Assembly: GCA_028622995.1 (NCBI GenBank) | Contig: JAJQJQ010000022.1 | Span: 3,038,001 to 3,102,000 of the forward strand | Direction of reading: 5' to 3' | DNA: 64,000 bases | DNA from: Panagrolaimus kolymaensis | Taxonomy: Eukaryota; Nematoda; Chromadorea; Rhabditida; Panagrolaimidae | In this document: positions 25,632-38,674 of the stretch, piece by piece | Numbering within the stretch: position 1 is the stretch's first letter | How the letters are laid out: every line of letters starts with the position of its first letter | Notes under the pieces: model-generated | Database searches by the model: none | Told to the model about the DNA's origin: nothing | Seen by the model: the letters and a program-made list of their open reading frames with translations, nothing else | Made by a program: the position numbers and the translations under genes

Positions 25632-26609
25632 TTCAATCCTTCTTTCTTTTTAATTTTATATAAATTTTCACACCACGCAGTACAAGTATTGGAATTCCCC
25701 GCCGCCTGCTTTCTTTCATCTTTGTATTTTCTTTATTTTTATCCCTTTCTTGTTCTTTCATTGAGTTTTTTTTCTTCATCTTTTCAAATGTTGTCTGTAC
25801 ATTTTTGAAAAAAAAAATTGTGGATAAATTATTATTTTAAAAAATATATGTGTTATCAAACAATTAATTTATCACCATTTACATATTTAAAAAAGAGTAT
25901 ATCAGAATGTTTCAAAATATTGGACTGCATAAAATTCTTTTTTATTGCTATTTTTTGTTTTCCATCATCGTCGGTTTATCACCGTGAACAATATATATTT
26001 TCCAAGTGAATATAGCGCTGAAAATGGTGTTGAAAAGGATGAAAATTATGGAAATCAATTAAATGAACAATTAATTATTATCTTTGCTAACAAGCTTTTC
26101 ATCGAATTCCACCGGGTTTCTTGAAATCCATTTTCTAAAACGCCCTCGATTGCTTTAAGTTCCCGCTTACTCTGGGCAAAAAAAAATTTAGACATCAACG
26201 TATTTTCAAGATGATCAACGGTTAGCCTTTATTAATGCGGTGAACATGAATTTGTTACATAGCTCCAATGTAATCGACAATGCTTTCAAAGCGCAATTTT
26301 TATGGTTCCATTTCCCTTTACAAATTTTATATTAATAATAACTCTTTTGGTAATTGTAATAACATACATATATCCCTAACTTTTCTGTAATTAAAGTAGG
26401 ACTTTGGTTTCAATAAAATTTGTATCACAAAAAAATTTACATTGGTTAGCTTTACATTTCCCTTCGTAATTTTTCATATTCATTTTTCCCATGCTAATTT
26501 CACAGCCATTCTCGCTGCCGCCTATAAAAATGATATAAGCTTCACTTCATTTTTAAATTTATTTCATTTTGTCAAAATTTCATCGTGATCGCTGGTCGTT
26601 GGCTGAAAC
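25632..26609. other. Intergenic region
   Basis: About 1 kb of AT-rich DNA between the secreted protein and the SH2 kinase. A TATAAA sits at 26523-26528, roughly 85 bases before the kinase ATG. No coding or RNA signal is recognised. Confidence 0.4.
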
Positions 26610-28915
26610 ATGGTAAGATTGGAAGCTCATGAATGGTATTATGGAGTGATATCACCTGATGACTTGGCAGCTTATCTCAAACAACCTGGTGATTTCTTAG
26701 TCCGAGCTTGGGATAATGGAAATGGTGTGGAACTTTATCTATCATTCAAAAAAGAATGCCTCACAACAGAAACAGGAACAAGCAAACTAACTACAAGTAA
26801 TGAAAATGTTACTCAGCAAGATGATGGTAGCGAAGAAAAAGAAAAGGTATGCTTGTTTTTTTTGAATTTTGTTAATGGATTTTGGTTTTTTCATGTTAAT
26901 AAACTCAAACTTATGTGAAAACTTTAAGAACTTCAATATTTTTAGGCTCATCTTGGACCAGAAGATACCGCTAACATCAGTCATCATGGTATATCGTTTA
27001 ATGATCAAATTGGTGGATGGGGCTTAAAGAAAGATCAAAAACGAAGGTTCAAAGACGTCTCGAAACTCATTGATTATTATCATTACAATGAACTTCCTGG
27101 TGGTGGCAGGCTTGTTCGTGGAAGCACTCGTCCCAAATATTTGCTGAAACGTGGACAAGTAACTAAATGGGAAAAGCTTGGATCTGGTAATTTCTGTGGT
27201 ATGGCTTTATTTTAATCTTCAATAACTATCTAAAACTATTTTTTTAGACGTGTTCCGCGGAGAGCTCAATGAAAAACAAGAAGTTGCTGTCAAAATTTGC
27301 CATAAAATTGAAGGAAATTCTGTGGATGAAATCAACAAAGCAACTGAATCTTTAATTGAAGAAGCACGGATTATGTCGTTAATTGATCATCCAAATATTG
27401 TAAAGTTTATGGGTCTTTGTTGTGAAGTTCCACCGGTTATGGTAAGTACAACAAATGTTTCTTCAATTTATTCCTCTTCTAACATTACAATTTTTAGATG
27501 ATAATGGAACTTTGTGTTCGTCCTCTCATTGGCCATTTAACAAAAGATGGTGAAAAAATTACTCATGGTGAGAAAATCCGCTACTCAATTGACATTGCCG
27601 AAGGAATGAGTTATCTTCAATCAAAGAACTTGGTGCATCGTGATTTGGCAGCTCGAAATTGCTTGTTTAGCAAAAAAGGAATATGCAAGATTGCTGATTT
27701 TGGCCTGAGTAAATTGATGAGAAATCTTGGTGGAGAAAAATCTGGAACTGCTCAAATGCCTGTACGATGGATGGCGCCAGAAACTCTTCAGACATCTCCT
27801 GTTTTTTCACCAAAAAGGTTATTTATCTTGAATTCTAAATAAATTTATACAAAAACCATATATTTTTAGTGATATTTGGTCGTATGGTGTCTTACTCTTC
27901 GAAATTTTCACAAATGGAAATAAACCGTTCAATGGCGATGATTGGCCATTGAAAAAAGTAGCAACATATATTCGAAAAGGAAAAATGGTTGATCCACCAG
28001 AAACTGCGCCAGCTGATATTCAAGATTTGATGAAAGAATGTTGGAGACTCGCACCAGAAGAAAGAATGGATTTTGATGCAATTGTTGCTCATCTTAAAGA
28101 AACTCAAGTGAAATATCCTCAACCACATCCTGATGAACTTGTATTAGCTCAAATAACTGGAATTACAATACTACCAAGTGATCGATTATTACAAGTTGTC
28201 GACGTCGAAGAAATGCCTATTGCCAAAAAAGTTATGCATGATGCTAAAATGAAAAAAAGTAAGTTTTTTTTCTTGTGTTATCTAAGGCTTACTTGTTATG
28301 AATTTAACATTGTTTTTCATTGAAGTTAACTTTTTAGGAAGTCACCATCACAAGGATAAACATGGAGAAAATCATGATAATGTGCATCGACAAGCTGAAA
28401 AACACCAGAAAGATGAACTTGGGTCCAGCGTTCGACGACGAAAACAAAATCACCATCCTCCTGCACAATCACCGAGGACAACTCAATCACCGATGACAAC
28501 TCAGTCACCAGCGGCTCCACAACGATGTTCAGTTCCATCTCCTGCAAGACGATCAAATAAACATCGGAAAAACCTCGACGAAGAGTCATCAGCGTCAGTT
28601 GAACAAGCAAAGAAATCTGCACCAGCCAATGAATTACAACAACAACTAAAAAAGCCTGCTCCCGTTGATCAAATACAACAACTACAAAAGAAAACTACTT
28701 CCGCCGACGATCATTTACAACCACCGCAAAAGAAAATTACTTCCGCTGATCAATTACAACAGGCCCAAAAGAAATCAACTTCAGCCAAGAAAATTACTCC
28801 AGCTGATCAATTACAACAAACACAAAAGAAATCAACTTCAGCCAAGAAAATTATCAATCATCAACAAATAAAGGCCTCCAATGATTGTAAGAAAAGTTCT
28901 CAAAGGAAAAAGTAA
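26610..28915 (+). CDS. Fer/SPE-8-like SH2 non-receptor tyrosine kinase
   Basis: Six exons (26610-26846, 26946-27198, 27248-27441, 27498-27817, 27870-28258, 28338-28915) encode 656 residues. An SH2 domain starts almost at the first residue (HEWYYGVISPDDL, GDFLVRAW) and is split by a polar insert of about 35 residues before HHGISFND. The kinase domain runs from about residue 155 to 405. It has GSGNFCDVF (glycine loop), VAVK (Lys179), HRDLAARN (Asp277, tyrosine-kinase type), DFG (295-297) and RWMAPE. The SH2-then-kinase order without an F-BAR region matches the expanded nematode Fer-like/SPE-8 group, several of which act in sperm activation. The C-terminal ~190 residues are a Lys/Gln/Ser-rich tail with two near-identical QLQQ-QKKSTSAKK repeats. 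No residue needed for catalysis appears to be missing. Confidence 0.92.
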
Positions 28916-29467
28916 AAGTTAATTTGTATTTTTCTTTTGTATTTTTTACATGTATTTCATAAATAAATAAATTGGTTGAAGTTTCACCATATTGAATTTT
29001 GAATTGTTGAAAGTTTCAATGTTTTTTTGTTGTTGGAACATTTGGATCTTCAAATTTGAAAACCAATTATTGCCTTCGCGCCCGCTGCCTTTTTTTTTAT
29101 CAACGCAAAGGAATTTTAAAAAATGATTTGAAGTCATTATGATAATGAACTTTGATTTATGTATTTCGAGAGCTTTTTCGTTTGTACATTTTATTTGCAA
29201 ATGTTTGTGCAATGTAATGCTTTGTTTTCTTTAAAAAGTGTTCAGGATCATTTTTATTTAGCACAACAATTTTTTGAAACAAAACAGGGTAACATTGTTG
29301 AAAGAAAACAATTTTTTACTTTTTTAAATATGAAATGGATTATTAATTATCCATCCTTTCATGATTTTTCAAATGAGGTTATAAAATAGTTTAAATCTCA
29401 TTCAAATCAACCGATTGTTTGAATCGTATTCATTTGTAAGTAACTAAAAATGGTCATTTAATTACTT
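28916..29467. other. Convergent intergenic region
   Basis: 552 bases between the kinase stop and the hydroxylysine-kinase-like stop. AT-rich and without coding signal; it should hold both 3' ends (AATAAA-type signals occur near 28958). Confidence 0.45.
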
Positions 29468-30600
29468 CTATCTGTTAAAGAATTGGTTGATTACTTCTAA
29501 TATTCGCCAACCATTGGTTTGCATTTTTAAAATATACGATGGATCTTCATTGCGATAATTGATTCGTACAGTTCTGAGGGCATAAATTAACGAACTTACT
29601 AGTCTTGCTCTCATTGAAACTAAAACATGTTCAAGATCAATGGCTTGTCGCTTTTTTTCATAACCTTCAAGGACTGATTTAGCAATGATTCGCCAATTGT
29701 CTTCTTTTGCATCAACAGCAAGATACAGAATTAATGCAGCGATATCATAAATGAGCAACGAATGATGTGAATCACCAAAGTCTAATAAAGATGTAATTTC
29801 ATAATTTCCTTCGACAGATTTTCTCATTAAAACATTAGTTTCATTTACATCAGAATGAATAAAACCAGATTGAAATTTATTTTTTTGTGAAAGAATATCC
29901 TTTCTCAAATCATCAAAGCCTCTTTGACAAAGTTCAATTTCTTTTTTACCTTTGAGATGTCCTTCTTGAATTTGAAAATGAAATTCTTCTTCAAGAGCAT
30001 CCCAATTTTCCATGCACATAAAATGGCATTGACCTTCATAAGCTGGATGTTTGAAATCCGAAGTAGCATTATGAAAATCTGCTACGAGTCCTCCAATCAA
30101 TTCAAAGACGGCATTGTTATAACCAATGCTTTCAAGCATTAATCCAGGCATAAATTGAAATAATCTCACCGGTGCTTCAACTAAAATTTGATTATTTATT
30201 AAACCGTTTATAGTTAGTCTAAAAAATCACCTGAATCAGTCATGTTAACAAATTTCCACAATGATCCATCAATGGTTGGTAAAGTTTCAGCACATGGAAT
30301 TCCATGCTTTCTCAAATGTTCTGTTAATTTAGTTTGACCATCAAGTAAATGAGGATTTTCTGATTCCAATGGATTTGTAAATTTTACAATAAAAATATTT
30401 TCTTCACGTTTTGTTAGTGCTTCATTTGCATTTGAATCAAATACAACATTTTCAATACGAAAATTTAAATCATCATAACCAGTTAAATTATAAATTTTAC
30501 AATCAGAAATTCCATAAACATTTTTTAAAATTTCACTCAAACGTGTTTCTTCAATTAATGGAGTTTGAGTTATTGTTGATGTTGAATATTTTGGAGGCAT
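29468..30600 (-). CDS. HYKK: Hydroxylysine kinase-like (HYKK, aminoglycoside phosphotransferase fold)
   Basis: Two exons (30600-30231 and 30180-29468) encode 360 residues. The fold is that of the APH/choline-kinase superfamily. A Brenner-type catalytic segment FIHSDVNETNVLM contains the catalytic Asp and the Asn, and LLDFGDSHHSLLIYDIAALI supplies the magnesium-binding Asp. The DFGDSHHS version is characteristic of HYKK (AGPHD1), which phosphorylates 5-hydroxylysine with GTP during collagen-lysine breakdown. The N-terminal lobe includes NLTGYDDLNFRI, the nucleotide-binding start of the family. The single intron is 50 nt and joins DS to VEAPVR in frame. Substrate is inferred from family similarity only. 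Confidence 0.9.
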
Positions 30601-31275
30601 TTTTTTTGAGGCAGCAAACTTTGCAGGCTGACAACTAATTTACAAATCAAAGAATAAATGTTTCTCTTTTTCTTTTTTAGCCCAAGTTAGGTAAGAAAGA
30701 ATGAAACGTATACAGACAGACAGGGACAAAGCTTATCTGTATTGACCCATCAGACTTTTTTTCATTTCCATTTTCTTTTTTTCAATCAATCAATGCACGA
30801 TATTTTTTTTTTGCGAAGAAAAAGTCTAAACTTTAGAACACTTTTCAATTTTTTTAACCAAATGTTTATTTTTTAATGGTGGTCGGTGTTGCTACTATAA
30901 TTTCATTAAACAAAAAATAGTACTTTCTCTTAAAATTTATTTTAGTTTTTTTTATCTTGAATTCAAATAAAAATACATACATCACAAGTTTTCTTTCATT
31001 TTTTTATTTGGAAAGAAAAAACTAAGGAAAAGCTGACCAAAACTTTTTTTTATTCCTTATCAGCTTTCACTCCAAATCATTTATTCCCGGAACTTTGGTT
31101 GCAGTTTTTAGGCGAAAATAATGACCAACTACAGAATTTTTTTTTGATAACAAAGAGCCACGTTATTGAAAGATATAATTGCATCAGATCGACAAAAATA
31201 AGCGCTTATAAAAGAACCATTAATATAATGAATTAGTCTCATTTTATTTTGGAAGAGAGCATTGAATAAAAAAAG
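30601..31275. promoter_or_regulatory. Divergent promoter region with intestinal GATA-type sites
   Basis: This 675-base region separates the HYKK-like gene from the carboxypeptidase. On the carboxypeptidase side it contains CTTATCA (31056-31062, reverse of TGATAAG), TGATAA (31145-31150) and TATAAAA (31207-31213), the last about 63 bases before the ATG. TGATAA is the core site of ELT-2-type GATA factors that drive nematode gut genes, which fits a digestive peptidase. Function of the sites is inferred. Confidence 0.4.
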
Positions 31276-32818
31276 ATGCATTGTCTCATCTTCGTCCTTG
31301 CTGCTTCTCTTCTTGGAGTAGCGATTGCAGCTCCAGATGCTGATCTTGTTACCAGTCTTCCTGGAGCTAATTTTACTATCCCATTCAAACATTGGTCTGG
31401 GTATTTGAAAGCTTCAAGCACAAAAAATTTCCATTATTGGTTTACTGAAGCTTACACCAATCCCGCCAGCAGCCCCGTTTTACTTTGGCTCAATGGTGGA
31501 CCTGGATGCTCATCATTGGGAGGTTTGATCGAAGAACTTGGACCTTTCCATGTTAGCGATTTTGGTAATAGCGTTTATGAAAATCCTTATGCATGGAACC
31601 GGGTTGGCAATGTCATCTTTATGGAATCCCCAGCTGGTGTTGGCTTCAGTTATGCATCAGACGGAAATATCGCAACCAATGATGACGAAGTTGCAACCAA
31701 TAACTATAATGCTTTGATTGATTTTTTCACCACCAAATTCCCTGAATACAAAAACAATGATTTTTACATAACTGGTGAATCTTATGGTGGCGTATACATT
31801 CCAACTTTGGCTGTTAAAGTTGCTGCAGATAAAACAAATTTCCCTCATTTTAAAGGAGTTGCCATTGGTAATGGCATTTATTCATTTCCATTAAACTATA
31901 ATACCATGGTTCCACTCTTTTATTATCATGGATTGGTTGAACAAACACTTTATGACAAAGTTGCTTCTCAATGTTGCAATAATAATACTTACACATGCGA
32001 TTATTATAATATTTTAAATGGGGAAAGTCTATGCGCTGATTTAATTAATCAGCTTCTGAATCAGGGTCAGGATCTTGACCCATACAATTTATATAAGTTA
32101 GCATTCATTAAAAATTCAAAGGTAACTAATAATAATCATATCACTTTAGTACATGTTATTACAACCCTGGCTCATCCAACAAACATTCTTACATCAAGCG
32201 AGTATTCAATCATCATGCTGGAATCAAACCTCTTCCACGCATCAGCCGTGCTTCGGATGTTCCATTGTGCGCTCAAACTAATGGAACTGAAGCTTATCTC
32301 AATCGCAAAGATGTTCGCAAAGCTCTCCATATTCCCGATAGCGTTCAATACTGGACTGATTGTAGTAATGAAGTTGGATACTATTATCAAATTACTCATG
32401 ATGATGTTAGCCCAGAATTCAAAAATTTGATTTCAAACAAACTTCGACTTTTAACTTACAATGGTGATGTTGATACTGTTTGTAATTTTGCTTTAAACAA
32501 ACAATTCGTTGCTAATCTTGGGCTTCAACTTAAAACTGATTCCTATAATTCTCAAGAATGGTTCTATCGCTCTGAAGTTATCAGTGTTGCAGGTTTTGTT
32601 ACAAGATACACTGGAAATTTAGATTTCGTTACTGTTCGAGGTAGGTATCATCCACGGTGGTGATAAGCATTAACATTTAAAGCATGAATTTCTGTTAACT
32701 GTGGTAGGAATTTTTAGGTAGTGGTCATTTCGTCCCTGAGGATAAGCCTCGTGAAGCTTTGCAACTTATTTATAATTTCATCCATCAACGTGATTACTCT
32801 CTTCCTGTACCATTCTAA
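31276..32818 (+). CDS. Serine carboxypeptidase, cathepsin A-like (peptidase family S10)
   Basis: Three exons (31276-32096, 32150-32640, 32718-32818) encode 470 residues. A cleavable signal peptide (MHCLIFVLAASLLGVAIAA) is followed by the S10 landmarks WLNGGPGCSSLGG (oxyanion hole), ESPAGVGFSY and the nucleophile motif GESYGG with Ser169. The catalytic Asp is in YNGDVDTVCN (Asp382) and the His is in GSGHFVPEDKP (His441), so the triad is complete. The first intron must use the GTTAGC donor at 32097, because the apparently better GTAACT donor at 32122 leaves the wrong frame. The protein is secreted or lysosomal. GATA sites upstream suggest intestinal expression. Physiological substrate is unknown. 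Confidence 0.95.
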
Positions 32819-33518
32819 ATAACATACCAATTTGCCAAATATAAATATATATTTTGAAAAGTTCCATTAAATAAAAAATAAAATTGCTTATGACTTCTTT
32901 ACAGTACATACAAAAACAAACATCACCACCTACGAAATGTTGCCCTTATAAAGCTGGAATAAGTAAACAAAAAAAAGTGATGTCTCAAAAGCAAATGAAA
33001 GTTTGCAAATTCGAAAAATAAATAAATAATTGAATTAAAAGAAAACAGGTGAAATATTATTTCGAACACCATGTAGCTAATTAGTTTGTTAGAAATTTAA
33101 AAGCATCAACAATGTTTGCGTGTCCTTATGACAGCTAAACTAAGAGTCATCAACAAAATATTTTTGAATTAAATTTGATATTGAAAATTTCACACTCATC
33201 AATAGTCAATGATGTCTTACATTTGAAGCCACCATCTAAAGCGACTAATTTGATTACTAAAGGAACAGGTACTTTTAAACCCCAAAGGTGTCTGGTAAAT
33301 TTTTATTATATTTTAAAAAAGCTTTACCCTTTTTGCGCCTGCGTCAGAAAAAAACCATAAAAAGTATATTTAAAATGTTTAGTAACTATTAATTTAAAAA
33401 TTTCCTATAGCCTACCATTTCTGTTTCTAACTTTTTGAATTTAAAACACACTTCTTTTAATGTTTGTTTATTCGCTGTTAAAAAATTGATTACAAATATT
33501 TTTTAAAGTTATCAAATA
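32819..33518. other. Intergenic region
   Basis: 700 AT-rich bases between the carboxypeptidase and the chemoreceptor. An AATAAA-type signal follows the carboxypeptidase stop near 32868. No gene is seen. Confidence 0.4.
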
Positions 33519-34831
33519 ATGGATTACTGCCGAGAAGCAGGTGAAGTTCATTATGTCCTTTCTTATAATATCGTACTTGGATTTGTTGTAATTATAAATG
33601 CTCCAGCTTTGATTATGCTTGTAAAAACTGCAACATTTATTTGCAAAACTCATGTAAGCTTACATTCTTGAATCATTGCAAGTCAAAAAATCTTTTTAGA
33701 CATTTCATTCCAATTTGCGGGTGCTTCTTTTAAACATAACGTTGGGATTGTTTCTTCGAAATCTTGCAACATCAATTCGAGCTGCATATCGCATTTTTCG
33801 AACACTCACTGTTGATGATCCATGTGAATTTGTGAGTACTGTAATTCGATGCGCATTGGAAAATAATTTTCAATCTGTACCGTTTTCTGCTGTAGTTTAT
33901 TGCTTTCCCGTAATTTGTATTGAACGTTTAATTGCAACATTACTAAGAAAAGTTTATGAAAATCGAAATGATTTTAAAATATTTATTATTATTTCTATCG
34001 CTGTGGTAAGCGTATAAAATTAATCTTACATTAATTTATAAAAATGCTTTTTAGTGGATTTATGCAATAGTAAGATACATTCGACAAGATATTGATTGGA
34101 TGGCAGATGCAAATCATCCCATGGTATATTGTAGTACTGTCTTCAAAATAGATAGCATAAATTTTGAAACTTTTATTAACAATGAACAATTTTATTGTCC
34201 AATCTTTTGTTGCATTATTTCCATTGGAATTATTATTTTTTGTCGAAATCGCAAAAAGTTTGTTTTTTGTTTTTAAAAATAACTCAAATGTGGATGCTTT
34301 TTTTACTTAATTGGTTTTTTGCTATCTCAAAAATTTTAGCCAAAAGATTTTGTTCCTAATTTATTTTAACTTTTTTTAGCCAATTTTTTAAATCCCGTAC
34401 AGCTCAACATTCCCTCACAGCTCGATATCAACTCTCAGAAATTATTCGAACGACCCAATCTGTACTTCTCCTATGCTTTTGTTTTTCATTTTTATATATC
34501 ATTTATCGTCTTCATCTCCTTGTTGAAATACAGTATTTCCATGTTAAAACAGTTCAACATTTTAGTGTAGTTAAAGTAAGCACGCGTTTGCTCTCTTTTT
34601 TGAAGTCCCTTATAATTATGTTTCCTTTTTTAGGAAATAAGCAGTTTATGTGTAATGCCAATATTTGCTAACATTTTTGGTGTCACATTTTGGGTTCTTC
34701 AAAATGATGCTAAAAATAAACCACGAAGTTTTTGTATATTACCAAAAAGAAATTATCGTAAAACTATTGTTGTGCCAATTCAAACAGAAAGTGATGCATA
34801 TTTTAAAATTTATGCCATTTCATGGAAGTAA
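33519..34831 (+). CDS. Seven-transmembrane chemoreceptor, SRA/SRAB/SRB superfamily
   Basis: Five exons (33519-33653, 33700-34005, 34055-34257, 34380-34575, 34634-34831) give 345 residues with about seven hydrophobic segments. Family landmarks are [12 protein letters not shown] after TM1, [15 protein letters not shown] sequence ([19 protein letters not shown]) after TM3, and [13 protein letters not shown] before TM6. The last is the diagnostic motif of the nematode Sra superfamily. These receptors sit in cilia of chemosensory neurons and signal through G proteins. The exact subfamily (sra, srab or srb) cannot be decided by eye. All five exons join in frame, so it appears intact rather than one of the many chemoreceptor pseudogenes. 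Ligand unknown. Confidence 0.88.
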
Positions 34832-35986
34832 AAACTATAACATTCTCAAAGTATTTAGTTTAGTTTTAAATTTAATAATGGATTTTGATAAACAAGATTT
34901 TATAAACTTATTTTGACAGCGAAGGATAAGAATTAGTCATCATAAAAACAATAAATAAATTCAATAAACTTTGATCTTCGTTCTAAAAATTTAAAAAAAA
35001 AGCTAGACAAAGCAAAAAAGCAGCATAGATGGAAATGGCCAGCTTTTGAAATATAAAAATATTTCAAAATCTTCATGTTTCAAATTTTTTTACCCATCCA
35101 ATGAGGTTTATTTGATGACTGCAAAATGTTAAAAATACTAAAACAAAATATGGTTTACTCCGTCTTTCTATGCTTTCTATTTTGCGCAGACGATAGCGAG
35201 CGCATTTGTAGTAAAAATTGGAACCAATTCGCTAACATTTTTTTAAAATAGTACATTATTAGTGTAATGCTATAAAACTCTTTATCTCTGAGCTAATTTC
35301 TTTACACCGTTCATATGTTTACGGTACTTTACGTCAAATCAAACTACTTTACACAATTCTCTTCTTCCGCATACCACCAACAATAATTACTTTATTTTAC
35401 TTTGTTTCTTGCCCTTTTTCTTCAAAGGTAATTATTAAATATTTTTTTCTAAGTCTTCTTCAACCAAAAGCCATAAAAAATTTTTAATCACTATCATCAA
35501 CGAAGAAAAAAAGGGTTTTTGTGAACTTGCGCGTTTTGTTTTTTCAATTGATTTCAACAACCACTGCTTTCCATCTTTGGGGAAGTTTTTTTATTACTCC
35601 ACAAAAAAACCTGGTTTTGAAAGCAATAGAATTTCTTACTTTCGAGGTCGAAAAAACAGTTTAAAAAATTTTGTTTTATGTTTTATTGCGGCGACGAAGA
35701 ATTCCCCAACAACATCACTATCAATAAATAGGCAGTAGCACATGAATGATCAACTGACGCGTCTAAGATTATACACGGGCGGAGCTCTCCAGGAGTTTGA
35801 GGGTTCTCCCCCATCTAACGAAGTCTGAAGAAGGAGCGATCAACTATAAAAATAAATTTCACCATCAACAATAATAAAAACTTTCTTTTGTTTTTATTAT
35901 AAAAAATTGTGTAATTTGCGGAATCAAAAAGTTTAAAAAAGGTTTCTTCATCGTTAATTCTGATTGCTGAAATTTTATAAAGTTGA
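34832..35986. other. Intergenic region with a small GC-richer island
   Basis: 1.15 kb upstream of the glutaminase gene. Most is AT-rich, but about 35755-35840 is markedly GC-richer with local inverted matches (GGAGCTCTCC is nearly self-complementary). This is probably glutaminase promoter or 5' untranslated sequence. No known RNA is recognised. Confidence 0.4.
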
Positions 35987-38674
35987 ATGTGGAATCCTAA
36001 AAAAGGAAGGATGAAGACGGTTCATTCTCAAGCTACTGGTAAGTTATGTTGATCAACAAACTTATATATACTCTTGAGTTCTTAGTTTAAAGCAAAATTT
36101 TCAAAAAATCCCTTTGCTTTATCCATAGTGTTATTAGTTATAACTTATAAGTTTGCTGAAATTCGGAAAACTAAAGAATAAATTTTTAAAACTTATTTTT
36201 GAATCAGTGAATGTTATTTTTTTTTCTCGCAAAATTAAATTTTTATGTTTTTTGGGGAAATACGATGCACGAGTTTTCTTTCATCGTTATTTTTTGTGGT
36301 TTCAACGACAGAAACAGAGTCTAATAAAAAAATACTGAAACCCATAAAAACATCTAAAACCATTTATCTTCCATTTTTGTTGGGGGTTTCTTTTCTCCAT
36401 TTTTTATGTAATAAATTTAATTTTGGCTCATTAAAAACAAAAAGGCCAAGATCAAAAATCGAAAATAGAATCATAAGATTCTGATAATGATGATTGTGTT
36501 TTAGTCGAACAATACAGTAAAATATTAAATCGAAAATCATCTTTGGTGGATATTCTTCAATTAACTGCTGATGGATTATCCAATGCTTTTGCACGAGATC
36601 AACAAACTCCAGAAGACTTAATATTTGAATTATTTAAAATTCCAAATAAAAATGAAGCATCCATTGGGAAATTATTATCGGTGCTCAAAACATATGGTTT
36701 ACAAGATAATGATCCACGATTGCGTCCAATGATGGATAAAATCAGAGCCATTGAGGAAGCTAAAGAAGAGAGAAGCAATGAAGGTTTGTAATAAAGTTTT
36801 TGGATTATGAATTTGTAGTTTAACCATTTATTGAAGTCAGATAAAAAAACATAAAAAAATTTGAATTTTAGCTTGTTTTTAAATTGCTTACTTTTTTAGC
36901 CAAGGATCCCCGACATTGGAAACTTTCAAAAGAGGATTTTAAGTCGTAAGTTTTTACCCTTCAAATTTGCTATAAAAAATTTTGGAAATTTTAAGTTGTG
37001 TAAATGAATGTTTATCATTGATTTCTCGAACCCTTCAAAACAATCTTGTTGTTCCATCATGGCATCATTTTACATCAATCATCAAAGAAATTTATAATAC
37101 CGTATGTTTTTTTTGTTTACTTTCTAAATATGAGAAAATAACCGATTTTTTTTTAGTGTAAAGAAATAAAAACAGGCGAAGTGGCCTCATACATTCCCCA
37201 ACTTGCTAGAGCTAATCCAGATTATTGGGGAATTTCCATTTGCACAGTTGATGGTCAAAGGATTTCATTTGGTGATACAAAAGTTCCATTTTGCGTTCAA
37301 AGTGTTTCAAAAGCTTTTAATTATGCCATTGCTGCTTCAGAATTGGGAGCTGATTGTGTGAGTCTTTGAAATCAATTTATTGTACTTGAAAAAAAATGTG
37401 TGAATATGTTTTAGGTTCATCATTATGTTGGACAAGAACCAAGTGGCCGATTATTTAATGAAATTTGTCTTGATAGCAAAAGTATGTTTACACAGCATAG
37501 AAAAATACATAGGCTTAAAAGTTTTTAGATCGACCACATAACCCTATGGTTAATTCAGGCGCCATTATTGTTTCATCTCTAATTCAAAATAAACTGAATC
37601 TTGCTGATCGCTTTGAATATGTTAGTTTTTTAAGCTAAATTCAATCTAAAACAATCCATTTATTTTTAGATGCTTTCACAATATCGTAAAATTGCTGGAG
37701 GCGAATATGTTGGTTTTAACAATGCTGTCTTCCTTTCTGAGCGATCAACAGCCGATAGAAATTATGCATTAGCATATTATATGAAAGAAAATGGATGTTT
37801 CCCACCAGAAACTTCTTGCTTAACTGATGCACTGGATTTTTACTTTCAATTATGTTCACTTGAAACTACTTGTGAATCTATGAGTGTTATGGCTGCTACT
37901 TTAGCAAATGGTGGAGTTTGTCCTTTGACTGAAGAGCGATGCATTGATTCAAGACCATGTCGAGATGTTCTTAGTTTAATGTATAGTTGTGGGATGTATG
38001 ATTATTCTGGTCAATTCTCTTTCCATGTTGGCTTGCCAGCAAAATCAGGAGTATCTGGTGCCCTAATTGTCGTGATCCCGAACCTCATGGGTATTTGCCT
38101 CTATAGCCCTCCTCTTGAAAAGCTTGGTAACAGTTGTCGGGGAGTTGCTTTCTGTAAAGAATTGATTTCTCGATTTTCTTTCCATAACTATGATTCCCTT
38201 CGAAATACGGAATCCAACAATAAATTTGATCCTCGCAAACGCCATGGCGAACTTGAAAAAGATCAAGTTGTGGCTCTTTTGTTTGCAGCTAAAGCAGGCG
38301 ATATTAATACCATCCGACGAATTTATGTTCAAGGAATTGATATGGAAATGGCAGATTATGATCGACGGACTGCTCTTCATTTAGCTGCATCTGAAGGACA
38401 TTTAGAAACAGTCAAATTTTTGATAAATATTGCAAGGGTTAAAGTTGATCCACGAGATCGTTGGAATCGTACTCCATATGATGATGCCATATCATTTGGA
38501 CACATTGCAATTGCAAATTTATTAGAAAAAGCTATGGTTTTAACTGATTCAGGAATTCAAGAAGGTGAAGAAGTTGATGATAGCAAAACCTCGAGCTATG
38601 CAAGTTTAAAAGAAAAGGGGCATCTTCCAGATAATGTCTCAATTGCTTCCTCTGAATCCGAAAATTCCGATTAG
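35987..38674 (+). CDS. glna: Glutaminase (GLS/kidney type) with C-terminal ankyrin repeats; in-frame readthrough extension
   Basis: Eight exons (35987-36038, 36505-36783, 36900-36945, 36996-37101, 37157-37357, 37415-37481, 37529-37620, 37670-38674) encode 615 residues up to a TAG at 38672. Order: helical GLS N-terminal region ([10 protein letters not shown]), a serine-dependent glutaminase domain with the Ser-x-x-Lys catalytic dyad in CVQSVSKAF (Ser210, Lys213) and GAIIVSSLI, then ankyrin repeats (about 480-570, [18 protein letters not shown]). The enzyme converts glutamine to glutamate and ammonia, normally in mitochondria. The start ATG at 35987 gives a 17-codon first exon; another Met lies eight codons in. 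After the TAG the same frame stays open for 56 more codons to TAA at 38843, continuing the acidic-Ser tail (see findings). Confidence 0.93.

Noticed and set aside
32122..32149. GTAACT...TTTAG intron of 28 nt in the carboxypeptidase
   Set aside because: It would leave the wrong frame and is too short; the GTTAGC donor at 32097 restores DPYNLYNTCYYNPG in frame.
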